A DNA stretch of 5,067 nt from Anaerolineaceae bacterium (GCA_024762375.1 JANTHQ010000191.1:1-5067), one strand, 5' to 3'. Shown: positions 1 to 5,067, counted from the first letter of the stretch. Program-made: numbers and translations. Notes: generated from the letters alone by a model not told the origin.

Positions 1-516
1 GTGCTCGATTTGAGTAAACTGGAGCAAGGCATGTTGCCGCTCAACATTGCACCCGTTTCTGTCGCCGCATTGCTGAAAATGGTGCGAGAGCAGACATTGC
101 CGCAAGCAGAATTTAAAAATATCACCCTGACGTTTCCCGAAAATGTCGGAGAAACAATTAATCTCGACCAAAGTGTCATTCGGCGGGTGCTCGTCAACCT
201 GGTGGATAACGCCATCAAATACACACCTTCCGGCGGGCACGTCACCGTCACATTGACACCGGGTGACTCGTACATCTTTACCGTCACCGACGATGGCCCC
301 GGCATTGCGCCGGACAGCCAAATGCGAATTTTCGACAAATTTGCCCGCGCCACGCCCGATGCAACCATTCAGGGCGTGGGGTTGGGGCTGGCCTTTTGCA
401 AATTGGCAGTCGAAGCACATGGCGGCGAAATTTGGCTCGAAAGTGATGTCGGGCATGGCAGCCGTTTCCATTTCTCTATTCCTGCCAACCTGCAGCCGAA
501 AAATTCAGACCAATGA
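1..516 (+). CDS. Sensor histidine kinase, C-terminal part (5' end outside window)
   Basis: This is the catalytic end of a two-component sensor kinase, which binds ATP and phosphorylates its own histidine before passing the phosphate to a response regulator. The visible 171 residues begin with LDLSKLEQG, which in this family lies in the second helix of the HisKA dimerisation domain. The histidine itself and all sensor domains are therefore upstream of the window. The HATPase_c domain is complete: N box NLVDNAIKYT (about 66-75), G1 box DDGPGIAP (97-104), F box IFDKF (110-114) and G2 box GVGLGL (125-130), ending in HGSRFHFSIP. The initial GTG is most likely an internal valine codon rather than a start, because the frame is open to the window edge. 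The stop overlaps the methyltransferase start by 4 bp. The signal sensed and the partner regulator cannot be told. Family certain, specificity unknown. Confidence 0.93.
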   Translation: MLDLSKLEQGMLPLNIAPVSVAALLKMVREQTLPQAEFKNITLTFPENVGETINLDQSVIRRVLVNLVDNAIKYTPSGGHVTVTLTPGDSYIFTVTDDGPGIAPDSQMRIFDKFARATPDATIQGVGLGLAFCKLAVEAHGGEIWLESDVGHGSRFHFSIPANLQPKNSDQ

Positions 517-1280
517 CCGAAACAAACTTTGACACCATCGCCCACTATTACGATATCATTTACGCCGACCGCACCGACGATATCGAACTTTGGTTGGCAT
601 TGGCGGCAGAAGCAGGAACCGATATCTTGGAAATTGGCTGTGGCACGGGGCGAGTTACCATCCCGCTGCTGGAGGCAGGTTTTCGCGTAACGGGTATCGA
701 CATTTCACCCGAAGCGCTGTCCATTGCGCGAAAAAAAGTGGACGAAACCGATTTCGGCGAGCAAGTGACTCTGGCGCAGGCGGATATGCGGAATTTTCGC
801 GTGCCGCGCACCGATTTCGATATGGCGTTCATTCCCATCAATACCTTTATGCACTGCTTAACCACCGCCGACCAGCAGGCAACATTAAAAACCGCATACC
901 ACCATTTGCGTTCCGGTGGCTGGTTGGTGGTAGATGTCTATCATCCATACCCCCCCGCATTGCTGGAGGCGGATGGCCGCATGGAATTGGCGGGGCAATT
1001 GTCAACTGCCGATAACCACACGGTGCAGTGGTTTTCCTCGCGGCAATTGCAACTGGATGAACAGATTCAGCAGGTAACGTTTTTGCTGGATGAAATCGAC
1101 GGGGCCGGCAACTTGCGGCGACACACCCTGAATTTCCCGATGCGATACGTGCACCGGTTCGAAATGGAACTGCTGTTAACCGGCGCAGGATTTTCAGTAA
1201 TGGAAATTTTGGGCGATTACGACCAATCGCTCTTTTACGCGGAAAGTCCGCGGATGATATTTTTGGCACAAAAAGGATAA
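513..1280 (+). CDS. Class I SAM-dependent methyltransferase
   Basis: The 255-aa protein has the Rossmann-type methyltransferase fold that transfers a methyl group from S-adenosylmethionine. Motif I is LEIGCGTG (39-46). It is followed by the acidic end of strand 2, GIDIS (61-65), then the QADMRNF segment (89-95) that usually contacts the adenine. Strand 4 is DFDMAFIPINTF (101-112), and a strand 5 region, SGGWLVVDVY (134-143), follows. The N-terminal DTIAHYYDIIY resembles the entry helix of Methyltransf_25/Methyltransf_11-like proteins. The C-terminal half (HTVQWFSSRQ to the end) looks like the beta-rich insert and cap of small-molecule methyltransferases, but the substrate is not recognisable. 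The start codon overlaps the kinase stop as ATGA and has no good Shine-Dalgarno sequence, so translation is probably coupled to the kinase. A run of seven C at 950-956 lies inside the gene without breaking the frame. No terminator is visible after the stop. Confidence 0.9.
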   Translation: MTETNFDTIAHYYDIIYADRTDDIELWLALAAEAGTDILEIGCGTGRVTIPLLEAGFRVTGIDISPEALSIARKKVDETDFGEQVTLAQADMRNFRVPRTDFDMAFIPINTFMHCLTTADQQATLKTAYHHLRSGGWLVVDVYHPYPPALLEADGRMELAGQLSTADNHTVQWFSSRQLQLDEQIQQVTFLLDEIDGAGNLRRHTLNFPMRYVHRFEMELLLTGAGFSVMEILGDYDQSLFYAESPRMIFLAQKG

Positions 1281-1312
1281 TTGGGCCATCACACAAACCG
1301 GCAAAAAATCTG

Positions 1313-1384
1313 TCGCAAAGATTTACGGTATATTTACACCATGTTTGCGAAAAATTTGCTATAATAGATTCAATATCTTTGCGA
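1313..1384. promoter_or_regulatory. Inverted repeat bracketing the response-regulator promoter
   Basis: TCGCAAAGAT at 1313-1322 and ATCTTTGCGA at 1375-1384 are a perfect 10-bp inverted repeat. The arms are 52 bp apart and the promoter lies between them. A further TTTGCGA copy lies at 1344-1350, just upstream of the -10 box. The shorter core GCAAA/TTTGC also occurs at 1301-1305 and 1355-1359. The three 7-bp copies are centred about 31 and 34 bp apart, close to three helical turns, so a protein bound to them could lie on one face of the DNA. The loop is too long for a typical terminator. The repeat is directly seen; an operator role is inferred. Confidence 0.45.
1357..1365 (+). promoter_or_regulatory. 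Extended -10 promoter of the response regulator
   Basis: TGCTATAAT is a perfect consensus TATAAT (1360-1365) with the TGn extension directly upstream. No -35 box stands at the usual 16-18 bp. The closest match, TTTACA at 1333-1338, is 21 bp away, which fits an extended -10 promoter that does not need one. Transcription would begin near 1372, giving a leader of about 36 nt that contains the right arm of the inverted repeat and the ribosome site TAAGGAG (1398-1404). Confidence 0.65.
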
Positions 1385-1407
1385 GATAGCCGTAAGGTAA
1401 GGAGACC

Positions 1408-1770
1408 ATGAAGCGAATTCTAGTTGTTGATGATGATTCTGCGATAATAGATTTCTTAAAAGAAGCGTTGCCTGCTTTGGGGCACGAAGCCGATTTTGCC
1501 GACAATGGGCAAGATGCAATTCACCTGCTGAATACAGAACGATATGATTTGATTCTGTCTGATATTCGTATGCCGGAAAAAAACGGCATTGATGTGGCGC
1601 GTGCAGCATATAAAGTCGCCCCACATGTGCCGGTATTGTTTATGAGCGGTAACCCCAACACTATTGTTGAAGAACAATCATTTTTGGCAAAACCGTTTAC
1701 CATCGCCGAACTGGAAATGCGAATTGATGTGGCTTTGGCGCCTCCGGAAGAGGATGAAATTGCGGCATAA
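1408..1770 (+). CDS. Single-domain response regulator (receiver domain only)
   Basis: This 120-aa protein is one CheY-like receiver domain with no DNA-binding or enzymatic output domain. It would act by being phosphorylated and then binding a partner, or as a phosphate relay as Spo0F does. All key residues are present: acidic pair D8/D9 in ILVVDDD, phospho-acceptor D52 in LILSDIRMP, switch serine S80 in LFMSGN, and K95 in FLAKPF. The C-terminus is a short acidic tail (PPEEDEIAA). The start is supported by TAAGGAG ending 3 nt upstream, a short but usable spacing. It has its own promoter and terminator, so it is probably a one-gene unit. It lies 127 bp after the kinase-methyltransferase pair. 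The kinase could be its partner, but nothing in the sequence proves that. Confidence 0.95.
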   Translation: MKRILVVDDDSAIIDFLKEALPALGHEADFADNGQDAIHLLNTERYDLILSDIRMPEKNGIDVARAAYKVAPHVPVLFMSGNPNTIVEEQSFLAKPFTIAELEMRIDVALAPPEEDEIAA

Positions 1771-1801
1771 AAAAAGGCTTCTCAATCGAGAAGCCTTTTT
1801 T
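1769..1801. terminator. Bidirectional intrinsic terminator
   Basis: The stem is GGCTTCTC (1776-1783) paired with GAGAAGCC (1788-1795) around the 4-nt loop AATC. Seven A precede the stem (1769-1775) and six T follow it (1796-1801), so either strand gives a GC-containing hairpin followed by a U run. It lies between the convergent response regulator, whose stop codon it touches, and the protease gene, which stops 12 bp away. It should end both transcripts. Confidence 0.93.
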
Positions 1802-1812
1802 GTGTCGCATGT

Positions 1813-2814
1813 TCAGGTAACAATCTCCACCTCTAGCGCCGAAAGCACGTACTCAATCGGGTTGATGAGTGTGGTGTTATTCGACCCGGCAAAGAGTAGC
1901 CCCACCACATAATCTTCTTCATCCAGCACCGCCGAGCCCGAATCACCCGGCGCGGACATTGCCCCCGCCATCAACTGCCCGTTAAAAGTGGCGGCCCGCC
2001 CGTTATACATCACCGACGTGGTTACATCAATCTGCACGATGCGCCCCTCGGTATAACCGGTGGTTCGCCCGCTTTTTTTCACTTTCCCCCCCAACCCAAT
2101 CGAGCGGCTCCCTTTTGGGCGTCCAATCTCAAAAATATATGGCGTGAACATTTCCGGGTCCAGCGGGCGAGCCAGCGCCGCATCGACCAAATTTGTGCCA
2201 CTGGTGGCTTTATAAGCCTGCAGCCGGTGTTGCGAACCGAGCCAGCGCGCCAGTGTGTTCAGCGCGGTGGCGGTAGTTTTGGCGATATTGCAACCGGGGT
2301 CTTCGCCACCGAAATCCAGCGGGATAAATGTTTCCAGCGTCGCCACCCGATCTTCATCTGTGCCGCCATCGTATCGCCCCGGTTGGATGATGGCATCGCC
2401 GGGGTTGCCGGCATTCACATCGGCCAGAACATGGTTGTTGCTGAGAATGAAAATATCATCCCCGCGTCGCACCAAACAGCCGAATGTGCCGGCGGTGATG
2501 GCATAATGCCCAATCGAAACGCCGGGGGGAATGGTTGGCCGCCACAGGTCTCGATGTCCTTGAAAGGCGTGAATGGCGCCGGTTTCCACCACATCGGTGC
2601 GCACACCGTTTATTTTTTTGGGGATGAGGTCGGATTCTGTTAGTTGCGCCACCGGCAATTTGCGCGCCACATTCACCACCACCGACAATTCATCGGTGGG
2701 GCCGCTGGATGTAACTTTATAGCCCACGCCCACACCGACCACATTTCGGCGCGAAATGAGATGCTGTACATTTGCCTGTTTGGTGGAAACAACCTCACCG
2801 ATGTCTAATGCCAT
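1813..2814 (-). CDS. Trypsin-fold serine protease with N-terminal NVVGVGVG module
   Basis: This 333-aa protein has two parts. Residues about 12-84 form a small module with a predicted helix, then NVVGVGVGYK (24-33), then a strand/loop region ending VVETGAIHAF. From about residue 100 a chymotrypsin-like peptidase domain follows. Its candidate catalytic triad is H128 in SNNHVL, D211 in LVDAAL and S292 in PGDSGSAV. A SGRTTG segment (248-253) lies before the serine, as I recall from related bacterial trypsin-like proteins. His in SNNH rather than the classical TAAH is a family-type variant; plant NAL1-type proteases come to mind, unverified. There is no signal peptide or membrane segment, so a cytosolic location is likely. 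The start at 2814 is chosen because AAGGAG lies 6 nt upstream; the in-frame ATG at 2844 lies in repeat DNA without a ribosome site. It is the last gene of a probable three-gene operon. Substrate unknown. Confidence 0.88.
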   Translation of the reverse strand: MALDIGEVVSTKQANVQHLISRRNVVGVGVGYKVTSSGPTDELSVVVNVARKLPVAQLTESDLIPKKINGVRTDVVETGAIHAFQGHRDLWRPTIPPGVSIGHYAITAGTFGCLVRRGDDIFILSNNHVLADVNAGNPGDAIIQPGRYDGGTDEDRVATLETFIPLDFGGEDPGCNIAKTTATALNTLARWLGSQHRLQAYKATSGTNLVDAALARPLDPEMFTPYIFEIGRPKGSRSIGLGGKVKKSGRTTGYTEGRIVQIDVTTSVMYNGRAATFNGQLMAGAMSAPGDSGSAVLDEEDYVVGLLFAGSNNTTLINPIEYVLSALEVEIVT

Positions 2815-2820
2815 AAAAAT

Positions 2821-2826
2821 CTCCTT
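2821..2826 (-). promoter_or_regulatory. Ribosome binding site that fixes the protease start
   Basis: On the minus strand AAGGAG is followed by ATTTTT and then ATG, a spacing of 6 nt. This selects position 2814 as the start rather than the in-frame ATG 30 bp upstream. Confidence 0.85.
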
Positions 2827-2840
2827 TTTGAAAGCGGCCG

Positions 2841-2900
2841 GCAATCAGCGATTAGTCGCCAGCATTGAACGCTGACGGCTGACGGCTAACAGCTAACAGC
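2841..2900. repeat. Heptad tandem repeat, GCTGACG/GCTAACA type
   Basis: Four clean 7-bp units stand head to tail: GCTGACG at 2871-2877 and 2878-2884, then GCTAACA at 2885-2891 and 2892-2898, followed by GC. Going left, the 7-bp periodicity seems to decay through ACGCTGA, GCATTGA, GTCGCCA, GCGATTA and GCAATCA, each ending in A. The array fills almost the whole 87-bp gap between the 86-aa gene and the protease, so it would be transcribed as part of the operon. I see no promoter in this gap. It resembles short heptad arrays known from cyanobacterial intergenic DNA. A function is not evident. Confidence 0.75.
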
Positions 2901-2901
2901 A

Positions 2902-3162
2902 TCAAAACGCTTGAATTTCGCCGACCACCACCACATCCACCGGAACGTCATCGAGCATTTTGGGGATGCGATCATCTTCTGCCAGAGCCGACAGCGGTTC
3001 TTTTTGCGAAACATTCACCATAATGGCGATCTGCTCGCCTTGTGGCGTGTGTTTGAACCCGACACCCACGCCAACCACATTTTTCTTTTTCAACAGATGG
3101 GCTTCATACTTGGCTTTAACTTGTTGTGCCCGTCCGACCGCATCGCCCAGCGATTGCGCCAT
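2902..3162 (-). CDS. Small stand-alone copy of the protease N-terminal module
   Basis: This 86-aa protein has no named function that I know. A predicted N-terminal helix rich in charged residues (about 8-27) leads into NVVGVGVGFK (28-37). The protein ends VVVVGEIQAF, exactly where the matching module of the downstream protease ends. By eye, about 30 of 60 residues are identical between residues 28-86 here and residues 24-84 of the protease, including the IPK and DVV blocks and the final AF. The third codon positions have diverged, so the duplication is old. There is no peptidase domain, signal peptide or cysteine. GGGAGG lies 5 nt before the start. It begins 28 bp after the metallohydrolase gene and is followed by the protease after a repeat-filled gap. 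By analogy with propeptide-like inhibitors it may act on the protease in trans as inhibitor, folding helper or binding subunit. That role is inference. Confidence 0.85.
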   Translation of the reverse strand: MAQSLGDAVGRAQQVKAKYEAHLLKKKNVVGVGVGFKHTPQGEQIAIMVNVSQKEPLSALAEDDRIPKMLDDVPVDVVVVGEIQAF

Positions 3163-3190
3163 AATTTCCTCCCGTGACGCGAAAATTGCG

Positions 3191-3880
3191 TTACACGTCC
3201 AGCGATTCGCCCGGTTTCAGGACCACCACTTTGGTATCGGTTTCCGCTTCTACGCGTGATTTCCATGCCTCTGCATCCTGCGCGATGGGGGGCCACGTGT
3301 TATAATGGCTGGGAACCACCACTTTCGGGGTGAGCAGTTTTACGGCACGGAGTGCATCATCCGGCCCCATGGTAAAATTATCGCCGATGGGCAGTACGGC
3401 AAAATCCAGCCCTTCTTCGCCGATGAGTTTCATGCTGTAAAACAGGCCGGTATCGCCCGCAAAATACAGTTTTTTGCTATCGGTGGTGATGAGCAGCCCT
3501 GCCGGATTGCCGCCGTCGCTGCCATCGGGCAGCCCGGAACCGTGATGGGCAATCGTAAATTTCACATACCCGAAACTGTGATTGAACCCACCGCCGATGT
3601 GCTGGGCGTGCAGTTGTTCTTCCGGTACACCCTGCTGTCCCAGCCAGTTGGAAATTTCGAAATTGCTCACCACCGTTGCGCCCGTGCGTTTGGCAATTGC
3701 CACCGCATCCGCCACATGGTCATAATGTCCGTGGGTCAGCAGAATATAATCGGCTTCCACCGCATCTGCCGACATATCGGTGCTGGGGTTATCGCCAAAA
3801 AACGGGTCAATGACAATTTTTGTGCCGTTCACATCCAACAAATGAGTTGCATGACCAACATACGTGTATTTTATCGCCAT
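3191..3880 (-). CDS. UPF0173-like metallo-beta-lactamase-fold hydrolase
   Basis: This 229-aa protein has the metallo-beta-lactamase fold and the normal length of the UPF0173 (YtkL-like) group, relatives of the UlaG lactonase. The metal ligands are visible: HGHYDH (50-55), H112/H113 in AHHGSG, D143 in AGDTG and H192 in PSHYNT. The block PIGDNFTMGPDDA (164-176) is characteristic of the group. The N-terminal YVGHATHLL and IDPFFGDNP also fit. The usual glycine in HGHGDH is tyrosine here, a common variation in the wider superfamily. There is no signal peptide, so a cytosolic enzyme is expected. The true substrate of this family is not established. The start has AAAGGAG 8 nt upstream and a strong promoter about 48 bp upstream. 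As the first gene of the minus-strand unit, it sets the expression of the small module protein and the protease, from which it is separated by 28 bp plus the small gene. Confidence 0.92.
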   Translation of the reverse strand: MAIKYTYVGHATHLLDVNGTKIVIDPFFGDNPSTDMSADAVEADYILLTHGHYDHVADAVAIAKRTGATVVSNFEISNWLGQQGVPEEQLHAQHIGGGFNHSFGYVKFTIAHHGSGLPDGSDGGNPAGLLITTDSKKLYFAGDTGLFYSMKLIGEEGLDFAVLPIGDNFTMGPDDALRAVKLLTPKVVVPSHYNTWPPIAQDAEAWKSRVEAETDTKVVVLKPGESLDV

Positions 3881-3927
3881 CGTTCCATCTCCTTTGATTG
3901 ATATGAGATTTTTTACAATTTAAAGAT

Positions 3928-3956
3928 AGTATAAAAGACCGGGCGCACTCTGTCAA
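3928..3956 (-). promoter_or_regulatory. Sigma-70-type promoter of the hydrolase-module-protease operon
   Basis: Read on the minus strand, TTGACA (3956-3951) is a perfect -35 box, separated by 17 bp from TATACT (3933-3928), which matches the -10 consensus at five of six positions. Transcription should start near 3921, giving a leader of about 40 nt before the hydrolase start. The ribosome site AAAGGAG (3895-3889) lies within that leader. Confidence 0.8.
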
Positions 3957-3963
3957 CAAAAAT

Positions 3964-3989
3964 GTGAAACGTGAAAACGTGAAACGTGA
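3964..3989. repeat. GTGAAAC heptad repeat between divergent -35 boxes
   Basis: The units are GTGAAAC (3964-3970), GTGAAAAC with one extra A (3971-3978), GTGAAAC (3979-3985) and a partial GTGA (3986-3989). The array fills most of the 34-bp interval between the -35 box of the minus-strand promoter (ending at 3956) and that of the plus-strand promoter (beginning at 3991). It could be a shared regulator site, or a drifting spacer repeat that happens to lie here. Confidence 0.75.
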
Positions 3990-3990
3990 T

Positions 3991-4018
3991 TTGACAATCG
4001 TGGCGCAGATGTTATGCT
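3991..4018 (+). promoter_or_regulatory. Promoter of the phosphohexomutase gene
   Basis: TTGACA (3991-3996) is a perfect -35 box. TATGCT (4013-4018), 16 bp downstream, matches the -10 consensus at four of six positions. Initiation would be near 4025, leaving a leader of about 28 nt before the preferred start at 4053. The -10 is weaker than that of the divergent promoter, so confidence is lower. Confidence 0.6.
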
Positions 4019-4021
4019 CAA

Positions 4022-4060
4022 CAAATAGCAAATGACCAATGACGAAGGACAAATGACGAA
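4022..4060. repeat. CAAATGA-type heptad repeat overlapping the mutase start
   Basis: Successive 7-bp units are CAAATAG (4022), CAAATGA (4029), CCAATGA (4036), CGAAGGA (4043) and CAAATGA (4050), then a decayed CGAA. The array forms the whole leader of the downstream gene and extends into its second and third codons. It belongs to the same style as the AATGAC-type heptads scattered through some cyanobacterial and other genomes. Confidence 0.75.
4044..4049 (+). promoter_or_regulatory. Shine-Dalgarno-like site inside a heptad unit
   Basis: GAAGGA ends 3 nt before the ATG at 4053, the same short spacing as in the response regulator. It is the one heptad unit that departs from the AATGA pattern. 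It favours 4053 over the in-frame ATG at 4032, which has no such site and would lie only about 7 nt from the predicted transcript start. Confidence 0.5.
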
Positions 4061-5067
4061 TCCAAACATTTTCCGACAATTCAGTATCCGCGGCAACGCC
4101 GAGCGCGACCTGCCCGACGACGTGGTTTTCCGCATTGGGCAGGCGATGGGCGCGCATTTTGCCAAAAACACCCCCGCCCCGACGCTGGTGGTGGGGCGAG
4201 ACGTGCGCCAAAGTTCGCCGCGCATTGCCAAAACGCTCATCGAAGGGCTGACCGCCACCGGCGCAACCGTGTTCGATGTGGGGTTGGTTCCCACTCCCGC
4301 ACTCAATTTTGCGGTGGATTATTTTCAGGCAAACGGCGGCATTATGGTCACGGCGAGTCACAATCCCCCCGCCGATAACGGCTTTAAATTGCGCGATGAA
4401 TCTCGCACGCTGACGGGCGACACGCTGCAAAATTTGTACCGGCGGGCAATGGCGGGCGAGTTTCCGCAGGGTAACGGGATGGCGATGCCGCGCGATGTGC
4501 TGATGCCGTATGTGGATGCGCTGGAACGGCTGGTGATGCCCGGCCGCGCGCTGAAAATTGTGGTCGATGGCGGCAACGGCGCGAACGGCGCGGTGGTTTC
4601 GGCGTTTTTGCGGCGGCTGGGGCACACGGTCATCGAAATTTTCACCGATTTGGACGGTTCGTTCCCCAACCGCAATCCTGACCCCACCGCCGAACATGCA
4701 CTCGATGCGGCGGTGGATGCGGTTCGGCAAAATAACGCCGATTGCGGCTTTGCCTTCGATGGTGACGGCGACCGGGTGGCGTTGATTGATGACCGCGGCG
4801 GCGTCCATTTTGGCGATGTGATTTTGATGTTGCTGGCGCGGCAAATGGCGGCGCAGTTCGGTGCGGTGACGGTGGTGCACGATGCGTCCAGCACCCGCGC
4901 GCTGGCGGATGATGTTTCAGCGCACGGCGGCACGGCTATCGCCGCGCCGGTGGGGTACGCGTTTGTGCACGAAAAGATGAAAGAAGTCGGCGCGCAACTT
5001 GGTGGGGAATCGGCGGGGCATATTTTCGTTTTGGATGATGAATTCCGTTTTGATGATGCGATTTTGG
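4053..5067 (+). CDS. Phosphomannomutase/phosphoglucomutase family enzyme (3' end outside window)
   Basis: This is an alpha-D-phosphohexomutase, which moves phosphate between C6 and C1 of a hexose phosphate through a phosphoserine. It thereby feeds nucleotide-sugar and polysaccharide synthesis. The visible 338 residues contain FRQFSIRG (7-14), the active-site loop TASHNPPADNGFK with S102, the metal loop DGDGDR (236-241), PVGYAFVHEKM (299-309) and the sugar-binding loop GGESAGH (317-323). The FRxxxIRG start fits the PMM/PGM (AlgC-like) type better than GlmM, which usually has FGTDGIRG. Members are about 450-460 residues long, so the final phosphate-binding domain should lie beyond the window. 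In the sugar loop, alanine (A321) occupies the place where GExSGH members have serine. An in-frame ATG at 4032 is possible but has no ribosome site; a stop at 4026 bounds the frame. The gene is divergent from the hydrolase operon. Whether its substrate is mannose or glucose phosphate is open. Confidence 0.93.
   Translation, partial: MTNPNIFRQFSIRGNAERDLPDDVVFRIGQAMGAHFAKNTPAPTLVVGRDVRQSSPRIAKTLIEGLTATGATVFDVGLVPTPALNFAVDYFQANGGIMVTASHNPPADNGFKLRDESRTLTGDTLQNLYRRAMAGEFPQGNGMAMPRDVLMPYVDALERLVMPGRALKIVVDGGNGANGAVVSAFLRRLGHTVIEIFTDLDGSFPNRNPDPTAEHALDAAVDAVRQNNADCGFAFDGDGDRVALIDDRGGVHFGDVILMLLARQMAAQFGAVTVVHDASSTRALADDVSAHGGTAIAAPVGYAFVHEKMKEVGAQLGGESAGHIFVLDDEFRFDDAIL

Noticed and set aside
1..3. 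GTG at position 1 as a true kinase start
   Set aside because: It falls inside the conserved HisKA helix sequence LDLSKLEQG, so the gene must extend upstream of the window.
950..956. Run of seven C in the methyltransferase gene as a phase-variation tract
   Set aside because: The frame is intact (HPYPPALLEA), the run is short, and there is no second frame or surface-protein context to suggest switching.
2227..2643. Plus-strand open frame opposite the protease
   Set aside because: It lies wholly inside the well-supported protease gene and its product shows no family motif or ribosome site.
1813..2844. Longer protease reading from the ATG at 2844
   Set aside because: The extra ten codons read through repeat and ribosome-site DNA and have no ribosome site of their own, while the ATG at 2814 has AAGGAG at ideal spacing.
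4032..4052. Alternative mutase start at the in-frame ATG at 4032
   Set aside because: It has no Shine-Dalgarno sequence and would be only about 7 nt from the predicted transcript start. It would add MTNDEGQ, which reads as translated repeat. It is not fully excluded.
2871..4060. CRISPR-like array
   Set aside because: The repeat units are 7 bp and directly adjacent, with no spacers of 30-40 bp and no cas genes.
3807..4880. Long minus-strand open frame of 357 codons opposite the mutase gene
   Set aside because: It is a shadow of the GC-rich mutase gene: the product is a His/Arg-rich string with no recognisable domain, and it overlaps the divergent promoters and the start of the hydrolase.

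Overview
The window looks bacterial. It shows Shine-Dalgarno sites, sigma-70-like promoters, an ATGA stop/start overlap and a U-tract hairpin terminator. GC content is mixed: the PMM/PGM-family gene at the right end is GC-rich, while the spacers are AT-rich. Three different tandem 7-bp repeat families sit in the spacers. Such heptad arrays are known from filamentous cyanobacteria, and I recall similar ones in Chloroflexota and related environmental lineages. A Chloroflexota-like source is therefore a weak guess; no marker gene settles it.

Left block (+ strand, 1-1770). The window opens inside a sensor histidine kinase, of which only the part after the phospho-histidine helix is present. Its stop overlaps the start of a SAM-dependent methyltransferase (ATGA, 4 bp). 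After a 127-bp spacer there is a single-domain response regulator. It has its own extended -10 promoter, bracketed by a perfect 10-bp inverted repeat with a third half-site between the arms. A hairpin with A and T tracts on both sides (1769-1801) can end transcription from both directions.

Middle block (- strand, 3880-1813, read right to left). Three genes run from a strong promoter (TTGACA, 17 bp, TATACT). They encode a UPF0173-like metallo-beta-lactamase-fold hydrolase, an 86-aa protein, and a cytosolic-looking trypsin-fold protease of 333 aa. The 86-aa protein is a free-standing copy of the protease's N-terminal module, about half identical over about 60 residues. This protease plus stand-alone module, in one probable operon with a metallohydrolase, is the most interesting content of the window.

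Right block (+ strand, 4053 to the end). A divergent promoter (TTGACA, 16 bp, TATGCT) drives a phosphomannomutase/phosphoglucomutase-family gene that is cut by the window edge. A GTGAAAC repeat array lies exactly between the two back-to-back -35 boxes. A second heptad array forms the leader of the mutase gene and supplies its start codon and its only visible Shine-Dalgarno-like sequence. No tRNA, rRNA, IS element or CRISPR array is visible.
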